Shown here piece after piece: positions 24,946-35,400 of a DNA stretch of 64,000 nt (positions within the stretch are counted from its first letter, which is position 1; every line of letters begins with the position of its first letter). The position numbers and the translations under genes are program-made. Source of the stretch: Opitutaceae bacterium. Lineage in GTDB: Bacteria; Verrucomicrobiota; Verrucomicrobiia; Opitutales; Opitutaceae. A model generated the notes under the pieces. It searched no databases. It saw only the letters and a list, made by a program, of their open reading frames with translations, and was not told the origin of the DNA. Location of the stretch: positions 62,001 to 126,000 of the forward strand of contig JANQSC010000051.1 in the NCBI GenBank assembly GCA_028284235.1, in the 5' to 3' direction.

Positions 24946-27900
24946 TTAAAAGACATAGATGAGTTCCTTCCGGTTGTAGAAAATGTGGCAGAGATCGGTC
25001 CAGACGGCGAGATCGTCAATGTTTGAACCGTATTCGTCGGACAATGACTGGAGCGTCCGCCGGGCCCAGTCTATCTCCTGTGCAGTCGCGGAACGGCTGA
25101 AGGCCACTTGGTGCATCCGCTGGATTTTCTCTTCGAACGAGGCGTCGGATTCGACGAGGGTCCGAGCCCAGGCGGCGGCTTGTTGGTGGATGAATGGGTC
25201 GTTTAGCAGCGCAAGCGATTGGGCCGGTACGTTGGTTGTTTGCCGTTTGCCGATCGGCTCGGTCGCGTTGGGCATGTCGAACGATCGAAGGAACGTGGGG
25301 AGGAAGTTGCGTCGCATCTCCAAGTAGATGGACCGACGTCCGTCTCCGTCCAGCGGGCCGGTTTTGGGTCGAGCCCGGCTTTTGGGAAGATCCAAAACGT
25401 ATGCCGGGACGCTGGGGCCGTACATCTTCGTATCGAGTTCTTCGCTACAGAAGAGAATGTGGTCACGAATGGCGTCCGCCTCGAGCCGCCGTATCGGCAT
25501 ATGCTGGAGCAGTTTGTTTTTCGGATCCTCGGCGAGCGATTCCGGGCTGGGGTTCGACGCCATTCGATAGGCGCGCGTCAGAACCATCTTGCGAATCATG
25601 TATTTCAGGGACCATCCGTTGTCGGTGAAGTCGCGAGCGAGATAGTCGAGCAATTCGGGGTGGGTGGGCGCGCTGCCCATTCGACCGAAGTCGTTGGCGG
25701 TTTCGACGAGGCCGGTGCCGAAGATTCGTTGCCAGAGGCGATTGACTTGCACGCGAGCGGTGAGCGGGTTCTCGGGATTGGCTACGTGCTCGATCCACTC
25801 GAGTCGGCCGCTTCCGGAGCTTTCTAGCTCCGTGCCGCCGAGGCCGTCGAGGAAGCGTCGCGGGTTGGGTTCGTCGCTGAGGTTGTTGTGACTGCCGCGA
25901 ATGTAGACGGGCTCGTCGTAGGGGTCGCCGTCGACAAGGCTGCGGGCGTAGCGGGGGGTTGGGATTTGCAGCGCGAGGGCTTGGAGGGAATCGATTTCCT
26001 TGCGAAGCGTTTCGCTCCGGCGTGTATCCGCTCTTAGGAGACCGGTTGCGAACAAGGCGCTCAGCAGTTCAGACTCTTGGGCGTTCGCCTGTCGGCTTTT
26101 GCCGCGCTTCCAGACTTGGGCGACAATCTCGCCGATTGCCTCGGCTCGGCTGTTTGCGTCGTTCCAGTAGGCGCTCCAGTTGTTTGGGTCGGCCACTCGG
26201 AAGGCAACGTAGGCGCGATCGCTGGGTGGTTCGAGCGTGTCGCGAGCGGGGTGCAACGAATGGAGGGCTTCGCCGTGTTGGAGAATCTCGAGATAGGCGG
26301 TTTCCCCTTTCCAGAGATAGGTTTCCATCTGGAAGGACTGCCAGTGGTCGTTGTTGATCGCTTTGTAGAGCCCTGCTGTGGTAGGACCGCGGCCTGTCAG
26401 TTCGTAGTTTCGGACGACGAGCCGGACCGAGGCGTTGTGGCCTTTGGCTTGGAACTCGATGGGTTTGCCGTCGATGACGAAATCGGGAGAGCGGAGGGCG
26501 CCGCTGATGCGAGGCGAGTGATGGCCGGCTACCGGGCTGTCGCCCACGAGGGAGCGGATGGCGTTAGCGTCTTCGAAGTCGAAGATGATCTCGCCGGGTT
26601 GTTTCGGCGCATAGTCGAAGGCGGGGTCATGGGCTTTCCACCGATCGAACGATGCAGCGACGGCGCCGAAGGTTTGACTCGTGGGCTTGGGGGACGGCGC
26701 TTTGTCGCGGTTGCTGTTGGAGCCGAAGAGCGGTCTCAACTCGGGCCAAGGGTCGCGGGCTTGGGGGGAAATTTGCAGAGCCAGCCAATTGGCGAGCGTC
26801 TCGGGATCGAGCGATTCGTTCGCGGCTTTTTCTTCGACGGCGTTTTTCAGACGGGAATGGAGCTCTTTCAGGTATCGCGCCTTGAGGGACTTGTCCTTCT
26901 TCGATTCGCGATCGAGCGTATTCAGAATGTCGATTATCGCCGACTCTTTGGAAAGAGCTTGGGAGAGCGTGAAGTAGCGCCCCGCGTTTTCCGCGTCGGG
27001 CAGGCTTGCCTCGAAGGCGAGTTTGCGGAGTCGTTTCTTTTTCGCTTCGATCGTTTTCAATGAAGCGGTTTGGGCGTCGTCGGGAATCGTATTGGCATAG
27101 CTGAGACGGGTGCTTCGAAGCATTCCGTACATGGAATAGTAGTCCGCGGTGGTGATGGCGTCGAATTTGTGGTCGTGGCAGCGGGCGCAGGCGACGGTGG
27201 AAGCGAGGAAGGCTTTACTGGTGACGTCGATCATGCTTTTGAAGACGCGCGCTTCGTCTTCGTGGATGTCGGGCGGGCCGTGTTGCCCGTCGGTCAAATA
27301 GATGTATCCGGGGCCCATGGCGGACTTGTTTTCCCCGGTTTCGGGATCGATTCTCGGGTTGGGGAGCAGGTCGCCGGCGAAGGCTTCGCGAATAAACTGG
27401 TCGAAAGGGACGTCTTCGTTGAGGGAGTGGATGAGGTAGTCGCGGTACCGATACGCGTAGGGCATGGTGTAGTCCATCTCGAATGCCTTGGTTTCGGCGT
27501 AGCGAACGAGGTCCATCCAGTGGCGGGCCCACTTTTCCCCGAATCGAGGAGAGGCGAGTAGCCGGTCGACGTGGGCGGCGTAGGCTTCGGGGGACGGGTC
27601 GGCGAGAAAGTCGGCGAGTTCTTCGGGCGCGGGGGCGAGTCCGGTCAAGTCGAAGCTCAGGCGTCGCAGGAGCGTGGCCGGCGGGGCGGGTTCCGCGGGC
27701 TGCCAGTTTCGCGCTTCCAGTTTTTCGAGGAGAAAGGCGTCGTACTCGTTGGCGGGCCACGAATCGTCTTCGACTTGGGGGACTTGGGGCGTGGACACGG
27801 GTTTGAGCGACCACCAGTCTTTGAGTTCTTCCAGGTTGAAATCGGAAAGGTATTCCTGGTCGATCGACTCTTCTGTTCTCGGGTCGGGCGCCCCGCGGTT

Positions 27901-28260
27901 GATCCATTGGGCGAGCGTGTCGATTTCGTCGCGGCTCAGTTTCGACTTGGGTGGCATGGCCTCGAAGTCGGGGTGGCGCTCGATCATGTGGATGAGGCGG
28001 CTGTGGGCGGCGTTTCCGGGAACGATGGCCGGGCCGCTCTCGCCTCCGCGGAGCATTCCGGGCTGGGAGTCGATGAGGAAGCCTCCTCGAATCTTGTCGG
28101 CTTCGGCGGAGTGGCACTTGTAGCAGTTGTCGACCAGTACCGGTCGGACTTCCGATTCGAAGAAGAGTTTGTCTTCGTCGGATAGCGTGTCGGCAGAGGC
28201 TAAGAACGCCCCGAAAAAGGGCGCTAAGATCGTGCAGCGTCTTCTAGTAGTTCGGTCCAT
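24946..28260 (-). CDS. PSCyt1-DUF1549-DUF1553 exported cytochrome protein
   Basis: 1104 residues with a signal peptide ending near SADT. Domains in order: PSCyt1 with haem motif C-Y-K-C-H (46-50) and GGFLIDS; DUF1549/PSCyt2 with FGEKWARHWMDLVRYAET and a second haem-like motif C-A-R-C-H followed by DHKFD (about 356-364); a central region that looks like a beta-rich insert (about 560-720); and C-terminal DUF1553 with NRLWQRIFGTGLV, GWSLKYMIR and ALLNDPF. The length matches the large members of this family. It precedes the DUF1501 gene on the same strand and diverges from an AraC regulator. Probably periplasmic and redox-active; substrate unknown, with glycan or sulfated-compound context inferred from the sulfatase in the block. 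Confidence 0.92.
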   Translation of the reverse strand: MDRTTRRRCTILAPFFGAFLASADTLSDEDKLFFESEVRPVLVDNCYKCHSAEADKIRGGFLIDSQPGMLRGGESGPAIVPGNAAHSRLIHMIERHPDFEAMPPKSKLSRDEIDTLAQWINRGAPDPRTEESIDQEYLSDFNLEELKDWWSLKPVSTPQVPQVEDDSWPANEYDAFLLEKLEARNWQPAEPAPPATLLRRLSFDLTGLAPAPEELADFLADPSPEAYAAHVDRLLASPRFGEKWARHWMDLVRYAETKAFEMDYTMPYAYRYRDYLIHSLNEDVPFDQFIREAFAGDLLPNPRIDPETGENKSAMGPGYIYLTDGQHGPPDIHEDEARVFKSMIDVTSKAFLASTVACARCHDHKFDAITTADYYSMYGMLRSTRLSYANTIPDDAQTASLKTIEAKKKRLRKLAFEASLPDAENAGRYFTLSQALSKESAIIDILNTLDRESKKDKSLKARYLKELHSRLKNAVEEKAANESLDPETLANWLALQISPQARDPWPELRPLFGSNSNRDKAPSPKPTSQTFGAVAASFDRWKAHDPAFDYAPKQPGEIIFDFEDANAIRSLVGDSPVAGHHSPRISGALRSPDFVIDGKPIEFQAKGHNASVRLVVRNYELTGRGPTTAGLYKAINNDHWQSFQMETYLWKGETAYLEILQHGEALHSLHPARDTLEPPSDRAYVAFRVADPNNWSAYWNDANSRAEAIGEIVAQVWKRGKSRQANAQESELLSALFATGLLRADTRRSETLRKEIDSLQALALQIPTPRYARSLVDGDPYDEPVYIRGSHNNLSDEPNPRRFLDGLGGTELESSGSGRLEWIEHVANPENPLTARVQVNRLWQRIFGTGLVETANDFGRMGSAPTHPELLDYLARDFTDNGWSLKYMIRKMVLTRAYRMASNPSPESLAEDPKNKLLQHMPIRRLEADAIRDHILFCSEELDTKMYGPSVPAYVLDLPKSRARPKTGPLDGDGRRSIYLEMRRNFLPTFLRSFDMPNATEPIGKRQTTNVPAQSLALLNDPFIHQQAAAWARTLVESDASFEEKIQRMHQVAFSRSATAQEIDWARRTLQSLSDEYGSNIDDLAVWTDLCHIFYNRKELIYVF

Positions 28261-28438
28261 TTCAAGTTCGACGGGGCAGGAAGAAGAGCAGGGCTTAAGG
28301 TATATCGAAAAAAGGAATTGCCGTATACTGGATATTGGACTTTTTTTGATACTATTTCCGCAAAGTCGCTATGCAATACGCAATTTTTGAGTCAAATTTG
28401 AACCAGTTTTGGCGATTTTGGAATCGGAGTTTGGGCGG
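28261..28438. promoter_or_regulatory. Divergent promoter region of DUF1549/DUF1553 block and AraC gene
   Basis: 178 AT-rich bases between two divergent genes. The stretch from about 28310 to 28400 (containing GTATACTGGATATTGGAC and a run of T) is unusually AT-rich for this window and probably carries both promoters and the AraC binding site. No repeat of half-sites is clear enough to name an operator. Confidence 0.45.
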
Positions 28439-29353
28439 ATGAAAACGTCGTTGGGAAAGCGGGGCCGCGATGCGCAGCGGGAGATGATCACGGCGATCGA
28501 CTCGCAGTTGATCTCCTTCAAAGTGGACACGGATATTTGGACGACTTGGCACTATCATCCGGAGATCGATTTGCTGCTTACGGTTAAAAACACGGGTTAT
28601 CACATCACGGGCGACTACATGGGGGAGCTGCGTCCGGGGACGCTGATATTGAACGGGTCGAACGTTCCGCACGCGTTCCATCCAAACGAGCCGGAGGAGG
28701 GGGATCCCGAGCGGCCGGCGATGTTGGTGCTGCAGTTTTCCGAGGAGTCGCTGGGGGAGGGGTTCTTGTCGAAGCTGGAGATGTCGCGGATTCGCGCCTT
28801 TCTCGAGTCGACGGGGCGTTCCTACGAGTTTTTCGGGGAGACGCGTTCGCGGGTGGAAACGATGATGTGGGAGATGGTGGACCAGAACGGGCCGCAGCGG
28901 TTTGCCCAGTTTATCCTCATTTTGGATACGCTGGCGTCGGCGCCGGACGCGGAGCGGCGTCCGTTGGTGAGCCCGATTTACGCTCCGTCGCTCAACGATG
29001 AGAACGTGGGCAAGATCGACGCGGTGAAGAGTTGGATCATGGAGCGTTTGGAGCGGACGATTCGTTTGGAGGACGTTTCGCGGGAGGCGCGGATGAGCCC
29101 CAAGTCGTTTTCGCGTTTTTTCAAGAAGAACACGGGGAAGGCGTTTATTCCGTACGTGAACGAGCTGCGGATCGGCTTGGCGTGTCGTCGATTGATCGAG
29201 AGCGACGCGAGCGTGGCGGAGATTTGCTTCGCTTCGGGTTTCAACAATCTGTCGAACTTCAATCGGAGGTTTCGCGAAGTGAAGGGGATGTCGCCGCGGG
29301 AGCTGAGGGCTCGCTACCGGGATCGCAGCGGGCGGCGGATTCCGATGGGTTGA
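28439..29353 (+). CDS. AraC-family transcriptional regulator with cupin sensor domain
   Basis: 304 residues from the ATG at 28439 (GGAG about 10 bases upstream); a TTG at 28409 would add ten residues. The N-terminal half is an AraC_binding cupin with HYHPEIDLLLTVKNTG and the GTLILNGSNVPHAFH motif, which senses a small ligand, often a sugar. The C-terminal 100 residues contain two helix-turn-helix units, ending in the family signature ASGFNNLSNFNRRFREVKG followed by SPRELRARY. Divergent from the DUF1549/DUF1553 gene, so it is the obvious candidate regulator of that block. Confidence 0.92.
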   Translation: MKTSLGKRGRDAQREMITAIDSQLISFKVDTDIWTTWHYHPEIDLLLTVKNTGYHITGDYMGELRPGTLILNGSNVPHAFHPNEPEEGDPERPAMLVLQFSEESLGEGFLSKLEMSRIRAFLESTGRSYEFFGETRSRVETMMWEMVDQNGPQRFAQFILILDTLASAPDAERRPLVSPIYAPSLNDENVGKIDAVKSWIMERLERTIRLEDVSREARMSPKSFSRFFKKNTGKAFIPYVNELRIGLACRRLIESDASVAEICFASGFNNLSNFNRRFREVKGMSPRELRARYRDRSGRRIPMG

Positions 29354-29614
29354 TGCTGGTCAGCTAGTCGGAATCTTAGAGTGTGTAATTTTTTAACAGT
29401 GATCTCTTCGAGATCAAATTCCGTCTCGCTCCGCGTGACGGAAGCATGATCCCGCTTGGGCGGGAACAGGATGGACAAGCAACGACTCGGAGTTTTGTTG
29501 GATCGGAAGAGCCATCCTGTTGGCGCGAAGCGACATTTCGCCGATAGGCGACTGTTCTTAATTTTTCGAAATCAAAGGCGCTTAATTGCGTCCGATGTCC
29601 TAGTGGATTGGTTT
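29354..29614. other. Non-coding spacer with several small inverted repeats
   Basis: 261 bp between convergent AraC and LacI genes. It holds GATCTCTTCGAGATC at 29401-29415 and a pair AACAGGATGG (29465-29474) and CCATCCTGTT (29512-29521) that could form a longer stem. TTAGAGTGTGTAA near 29374 resembles the ends of the MITE-like elements. Probably bidirectional termination plus decayed repeats. Confidence 0.5.
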
Positions 29615-30664
29615 CTATTTGATCGTGAAGCCTTCGATTAGGTCGCCTCGCAGGAGGGTTGTGCGGGGCTTGGACAGTTCGCCTCGATCGTTGTTGTAGA
29701 GGCGTTCGGAGACGATGTTTACGGCAACTGCGGCCATTTCCTCGTGGCACTGGCGATAGCCGGAGCAGCCGTCGGTGCGAGAGGACCAGTTTAGCACCAT
29801 GTATCCAAATTCTTCGGGCACTTTGTATCCGAGGCTCAGGAAATAGTCGAGGATGTTGGAGCGGAAGGCGATGATGACGTCGGGGTTGTTTTGCTTGAAC
29901 CAGACGTGCATCGCCTCGAAGTCGCTTTTTTCGAAGAGGAGTTCTGGTTTGGGGACGCGCAGCATCGGGACGTGGTTTGCGGGGTCGATGGCTCGGTTTT
30001 GGTATTCCAGGAAACCGGCGTTCCACAGGTGCCCGCCTCGCATTTCGTTTTCGGAGTCGGTGATGAATCCGATGCGGCGGTACCCGCGACTCGTCAGGAA
30101 CTCGAGCACGTATTGCATGCAGCGAAAGTTGTCGTAGTAGACGCTCGGGATGTGTCCCATCGAGTCGGAAAAGCCGATCGAAGCGACGGCGAAGTCGGAC
30201 CAGCGCAGGTCGAGGACGGAATTCGAGAACCGGAGGGGGGCGAGTATAAGTCCCGAGATGTTTCGGCTCTCGAGGATATTCTGGATACGTTCGCTGGAGC
30301 AGTAGGCGAGGTCGAATTCCAGGTAGTCGAGGTTGAATCCGAGCGCGCTCGCTCGCCGTTTTGCCCCTTCGAGGAAGCGCGACTGTATGTGCCACTCGAC
30401 TCGTTTCACCTCTCGTTGCTCGTCGACCCAGGTGCTGAGCAACCCGATGGTGGGGAGGGACTGGTTCCATCCGCGCGACTTGCGGATTTGCGACATGTTG
30501 GCCGCGACGAGGGGGTTCCGGTGGTAGCCCATTTTATCGGCGATGGCCCGGATTCGCTTGCGGGTGGGCTCGGATATTCTCGGGCTGTTTCGCAGGGCGA
30601 GCGACACGGTCGCTTTGCATACGCCGGCCTCGTGGGCGATGTCCGAGAATGTCGGCTGTTTCAT
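29615..30664 (-). CDS. LacI-family transcriptional regulator
   Basis: 349 residues. Residues 1-60 form the LacI helix-turn-helix and hinge (FSDIAHEAGVCKATVSLALR, then ISEPTRKRIRAIADKMGYH). The remainder is a periplasmic-binding-protein-like effector domain with GRRIGFIT-like YRRIGFITDSE. It should bind a palindromic operator and release it on binding a sugar. It is downstream of a sulfatase on the same strand, and the spacer between that sulfatase and the divergent TonB receptor contains a perfect LacI-type palindrome at 32264, making this the likely local regulator. Confidence 0.92.
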   Translation of the reverse strand: MKQPTFSDIAHEAGVCKATVSLALRNSPRISEPTRKRIRAIADKMGYHRNPLVAANMSQIRKSRGWNQSLPTIGLLSTWVDEQREVKRVEWHIQSRFLEGAKRRASALGFNLDYLEFDLAYCSSERIQNILESRNISGLILAPLRFSNSVLDLRWSDFAVASIGFSDSMGHIPSVYYDNFRCMQYVLEFLTSRGYRRIGFITDSENEMRGGHLWNAGFLEYQNRAIDPANHVPMLRVPKPELLFEKSDFEAMHVWFKQNNPDVIIAFRSNILDYFLSLGYKVPEEFGYMVLNWSSRTDGCSGYRQCHEEMAAVAVNIVSERLYNNDRGELSKPRTTLLRGDLIEGFTIK

Positions 30665-30779
30665 CGAATTGGGGTGGGAGTTGCGCCGTGGGAAATGCGG
30701 CTGTCGGTCTAGGGGAAAGGGGTAGGGTGGTTTACGCTTAGGGTTCCGATTTTGCGTGCGGTTTTGGACAGAGTCGGGC

Positions 30780-32177
30780 CTACATCGGGGCGATTCGCTT
30801 GGAACCTACGTTGGTGGTGAGATTGACGTGGGCGTTGAAGCTTTCGGAGATCAGTCGGTTCTTCACTTCCGCGTACGCGGGGTCGTTCCAGAGGTCGTTG
30901 AATTCCCAGGGATCTTCGGCGAGGTCGTAGAGTTCTCCTAGATTGTATGTATGGTAGACGGACAACTTGTACCGATCGTCTCGATACATCGTGCCGAATA
31001 CGCCGGATCCTCCGGTGAAATGCGAATCGATCGAGTCGAAGTACTCGCACCGGGCGAAGGGGCGGATGGTGTCGCCTTCGGATTCCCCGGTTAGAATGGG
31101 CAATAGGTTCTGGCCCTGGTGTTCGTCGGGAATTTCGAGCCCGGCGATGGCGAGCAAGGTTGCGGACAGGTCGAGGAGTTCGACTATTCCGTTGCACCGT
31201 TTGTCCGTTTGAAACGCTTTGGGGAAGGAGAAGATCAAGGGAACGCGGACGAGCCCTTCGTAGAAGCGGCAGCCTTTGAACATGAGTCCATGGTCTCCGA
31301 GCATTTCGCCATGGTCCGAGGTGAAGATGATGACGGTGTTGTCGCGCTGGCCGGTCCGGTCCAGGGCGTCGAGGATGCGGGCGAACTGATCGTCGATTTG
31401 GGCGATCATGGCGTAGTATTTCGCTTGGGCGGACTTGGCTTGGTGCTTTTCCGGAGTGGCGACGACGTCTTGGAAGTCGACATCCTCGAGCGTTTTCTGG
31501 TGTTTGAGGTCGCTCTCCCGGAAATGGGGTCCGGGCATTTCGTCGGCGTTGAAGCGGGACTCGTACTCGGCGGGAGGGATAAACGGGGGGTGCGGGTCGT
31601 AGACGTTGAGATTGAGGAGCCAGGGCGCGTCGTGTTCTCTGGAAATGAACTCGATGGCGCAGTCCGAGGCCCATTTCGTCTGGTGGAATTCGGGGCGCAC
31701 GCGTTCGGGGGACTTGCGCATGGCGTCGAGGTCCTGACCTTGTTCCCTCACCCAGTCGGCGTAGGCGTGGGTGCCGTGGGGCCAGTCGTCTCGCGGAGCG
31801 TGGGAATGGGCCCAGTATTCGAATCCGTCGTCCATTCGGGGCTCGGGCCGCATGCCGGCGCTGACAAGGTGGAATTTTCCGATCAGTCCGCAGGTGTATC
31901 CGGAATCGGCGATGCGTTTTGATATGAGGGGGATGTCGGCCGGGAAGGTGTCGTTGCCGTTTCGGGTGTTGCGGGCGCGGCTGGAATACTGCCCGGTCAT
32001 GATGCTCGCCCGGCTGGGAGTGCAGATTGGGCTTTGGCAATAGGCGCGGGTGAAGGACACGCCGTCGCGCACGAGCTGGTCCAGCGTGGGCGTCTGGACG
32101 TGCGGGTTGCCTAGCGCTCCGATCGTGTCGAATCGCTGCTGATCGGTGCAGTACCAGAGGATGTTGGGTCGGTTCAT
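30780..32177 (-). CDS. Sulfatase without signal peptide, predicted cytoplasmic
   Basis: 465 residues from the ATG at 32177, which starts MNRPNILWYCTDQQ directly at the catalytic fold; a longer frame to 32234 adds no signal sequence. The formylglycine motif is C-T-P-S-R at 52-56, and the first metal site is TDQQ (D12, Q13), as in the choline-sulfatase/heparan-sulfatase-like branch. TSDHGEMLGDHGLM is present. The other seven sulfatases in the window have export signals, so this one probably desulfates a substrate after import. It diverges from a TonB-dependent receptor and is followed by the LacI gene. Substrate unknown. Confidence 0.9.
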   Translation of the reverse strand: MNRPNILWYCTDQQRFDTIGALGNPHVQTPTLDQLVRDGVSFTRAYCQSPICTPSRASIMTGQYSSRARNTRNGNDTFPADIPLISKRIADSGYTCGLIGKFHLVSAGMRPEPRMDDGFEYWAHSHAPRDDWPHGTHAYADWVREQGQDLDAMRKSPERVRPEFHQTKWASDCAIEFISREHDAPWLLNLNVYDPHPPFIPPAEYESRFNADEMPGPHFRESDLKHQKTLEDVDFQDVVATPEKHQAKSAQAKYYAMIAQIDDQFARILDALDRTGQRDNTVIIFTSDHGEMLGDHGLMFKGCRFYEGLVRVPLIFSFPKAFQTDKRCNGIVELLDLSATLLAIAGLEIPDEHQGQNLLPILTGESEGDTIRPFARCEYFDSIDSHFTGGSGVFGTMYRDDRYKLSVYHTYNLGELYDLAEDPWEFNDLWNDPAYAEVKNRLISESFNAHVNLTTNVGSKRIAPM

Positions 32178-32437
32178 ACGGGGGGACGACGCGGCGCTCG
32201 GTGGTCGCTGTCCGTCGTTTTGGGGATTGTCCAAAGCCTGTCCGGATTGACGATTCTCTCCGCGCTAAACGCGTTTAGCAGAATCACTGTTGAGCGTTTT
32301 ATTTCAAGAAGGGATTCTCGGCGTCTCGAAACTACCCCAGTGAACGCTTCCTCATCAGCGCCCGCTTCCGCGGGTGCCGCGTGCGGCAGCGTGGGACGCA
32401 TGTAAATCGCGTTTTCACCTCTAACTAAATATCGACC
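32178..32437. promoter_or_regulatory. Divergent promoter region of sulfatase and TonB receptor
   Basis: 260 bp separating the leftward sulfatase and rightward receptor starts. It contains the palindrome at 32264-32279 and an AT-rich part (32280-32310, TTGAGCGTTTTATTTC) that may include a promoter for the receptor. No ORF is credible within it. Confidence 0.5.
32264..32279. promoter_or_regulatory. Putative LacI-family operator
   Basis: GCTAAACGCGTTTAGC is a perfect 16-bp palindrome with the central CG typical of LacI-family operators. It is in the only divergent spacer next to the LacI gene (29615-30664), 85 bp before the sulfatase start and 158 bp before the receptor start. Binding is inferred, not shown. 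Confidence 0.6.
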
Positions 32438-35400
32438 ATGAAAACTCTACCTCACTACAGGCTCCTCCCGGGGGCCTTTGCGTTGGCCGGGCTCGTTTGC
32501 CTGCCGACCGCGTTCGCTCAGGACGACGATTCGGATGAAGAAGAAGTATACGAGCTCAGCCCGTTCTCCGTGGATGCGGCGGACAGCGCTGGCTACAAGG
32601 CGACCAGCACCTTGGCTGGAACGCGTATCAAGACCAACTTGAAGGACCTCGGGGCGTCCATTTCGGTCGTCACTCAGGAGTTTATGGAAGACGTGGGCGC
32701 GACCGACGCTCAGACGTTGCTCTCCTACGTCTCCAACACGGAAGTGGGTGGATACCAGGGGAATTTCACGGGCGCCTCCGAGCAGGCGCAGTCTCGCTAC
32801 TATCAGACCGAGGAACGAACCAACCCGCAGCAGAACCAGCGGATTCGAGGTCTCGGATCGGCGGACTTGACGCGCGGATTCTTCCTGACCGACATCCCCT
32901 TCGACGGCTACAACACCGAGCGGGTGACGGTAAGCCGCGGGCCAAACTCGATTCTTTTCGGTATCGGAAGCCCGGGAGGTGTGATAAACAACGCCACCAA
33001 GCGGGCGGTGCAAAACAGCGATTTCGGCGAGTTTGGAGTCCGTTTCGACAACTACGACAGCCTGCGTTTCACCTTCGACTATAACAAGTCGCTTCTGGAG
33101 GATCGTCTGGCGGTCCGAGTGGCCGTTTTGGAGGAAAGCCAAAAGTACAAGCAGCGTCCTGCCCATGAGGACCAGACGCGCTTTTACGGCGACGTAAACT
33201 GGGTCCTGTTCGAAGGAAACGGCAATACGACCCGTCTGCGTGTCAACGGGGAGGACGGCAAGCAGAACGGCTCTCCCATCGAGATCATCCCTCCAACGGT
33301 CGCCTACCACAACTGGTTCGAACCAATTTCGCCGAGCATCTCCCAATTCACTGGCGCCACTCCCGCTGCTTCGGTGGTCGATCCCAGCCAGGGAGGCACT
33401 TGGGAGTTCCAGGCCCTGCATGACGATCCTATCGGAACGGGCAGTAACGAGTCTCTGGTGGGCACCAATATCCACCCGACCATTTTCCGCCACGTGGGAA
33501 TCGTCTACTCCACTCGCGGCGCGACGATGCCTGACGTGGGCGGCGGTCTCGGGCTCGGTGGATACAATGGGTTGATCCCATGGAGCACGAGCCGGGACAC
33601 GCTGGCGAGCACGGGACTGGCGGGAACCCCGATGGCCATTGCCTCCGGGCTTCCCGACGACGCTCCGGTTGGGAATATCCGAGACTTCCATACCGTGAGC
33701 CCATACGCGGAAGGGTACGCGACCGGATTCGTGGCGCCGACGCTGCAGAACCGCGATGTATTCGATTTCTACAATCAGATGTACAGCAATGGCCTTGACC
33801 AGATTGAGCGGGAGTTCGACGCGTTCAATGTCGCTTTGGAGCAGACTTTTTTCGAAGGGAACGCCGGGTTCGAGGTAGCGTTCGATCAGCAGTCCTACTA
33901 CACTCACCGGAACTTCCCGTTCTCGGGTGGATCGGGCACGAGCTCCGCGGGCCCGTACGACATCTACGTGCACAATTCCGTGTGGCTGCCGAACGGCCAG
34001 CCCAACCCGAACGTGGGCAGGGCCTACACCCGCGTCCGCGAGCCAAGGCAGGATTTCAACTGGTCGGATCGGGAGACCTTCCGCTTCACCGCGTTCGCGG
34101 AGAAGGATTTCTCGGAAAACGACGGGTGGTTGAGGCACCTCGGCCGTCACCGTTGGACGGGGCTGTACAACGATTACACGCTCGACACGTTCAGCCGTCG
34201 CCTCGCCGACAAGGGCGATAGCGACGAGATCGACATGAATTCGACGCAGCAGGCGAACGGGATCAACCACGGTCGACGCAATATCAACATCATGGCGTAC
34301 ACCAGCGACAGTTTGATTGGCGTGCAGTCTTTGGACGATGTTCGCCTCCACCCGATCGATTTCCAGATGTACCAAGATGGGCAACGCTTCAATTATGCCT
34401 GGGTGGACACCACCGGGGCGGGCGACCGGATGATCTACACTAACGAGGTATTTGTGAATCGGATACTCAAAGACGAGAATATCGGTCAGACTAATATCGA
34501 TGCAAAGGCGTTCGCTTGGCAGACCTATCTCTTCGGCGACAACATCGTGGGTCTCTACGGGTACCGTGAGGATGATACGGAGAGCTTTGCCCGGAATACG
34601 GAAGCCGAAGCGGGAATCGATGACCGCTTCGACGGCAATGGCGAGTGGAACCCAGCGTTTACCAACCTCTCTTCGACACCCGCGCTTTCAGAGTCGGGGG
34701 AGACTCAGACTTGGAGCGTCATCGGCCGCATCCCCGAAAATTGGCTCGGCGATTTGCCCTTCCAAATTCAAGCCCACTGGGCGGCTTCGGAGAATTTCAA
34801 TCCGATCGGCCTGCGCAACAACGCTCTGGGCGTCGCGATTGGACAGCCAACGGGCGAGACGGAAGAATATGGCTTCATGGTCAGTTCCAAAGATCAACGT
34901 TACTCCGTCAAATTCAACTGGTTCACGACACAGCTTGCCAACATCAGCGCCGGGGTGAATTTCAACTTGGCCAACCACGTGTTCAATCGCATCAACGAGC
35001 ATCGTGACGGCGAGCTGGCCGGGATCCCCTGGTCGGAACACCTGATCCGTTTGCCGGGTGGGGCTGATCCAGCGGGGCACCCCATCCAGAGCTACGAGGA
35101 GTGGTATTCGGCGACATTGAATGCGGTGCCTCAGGCTCTGAAAGATGTCGTAAATCCGCGCCAGGAGGACAACACCGGCGACGGAATGTGGGACGAGTAC
35201 GAATGGGACGCTATCCCCAATTTGCGCTCCACTCGGGACCAACGGGCAAAGGGCTTCGAGGTCGAGTTCGTAGCCAACCCAACCTCTGCCTGGCGAATCC
35301 TGGCGAACGTTAGCAAACAGGAGACAATTTTCTCGAACACTGCGCCCGTGATGGCTCAGCTGACACTCGATTACGTCGCCGCTATACGGGCCAGCCGCAT

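Larger units (their letters stand above)
24655..24949. repeat. Imperfect composite inverted-repeat element (E3) with two REPIN-like units inside
   Basis: The left end, TTAAAGACTGCCAGATAAGTC at about 24655-24675, resembles the inverse of the right end, whose minus-strand reading begins TTAAGAGACTGTCTTATGAA (24930-24949). The right end includes the stop codon of the DUF1549/DUF1553 gene. Two GTAG-ended elements lie inside. Resembles the better preserved element at 19461-19668 in position and logic, but the ends are only partly alike. Confidence 0.4.

Noticed and set aside
32447..34384. A 645-residue open frame on the minus strand opposite the TonB receptor
   Set aside because: It is antisense to a gene with clear domains over its whole length, has no signal or motif, and its composition is what a GC-rich gene gives on the opposite strand.
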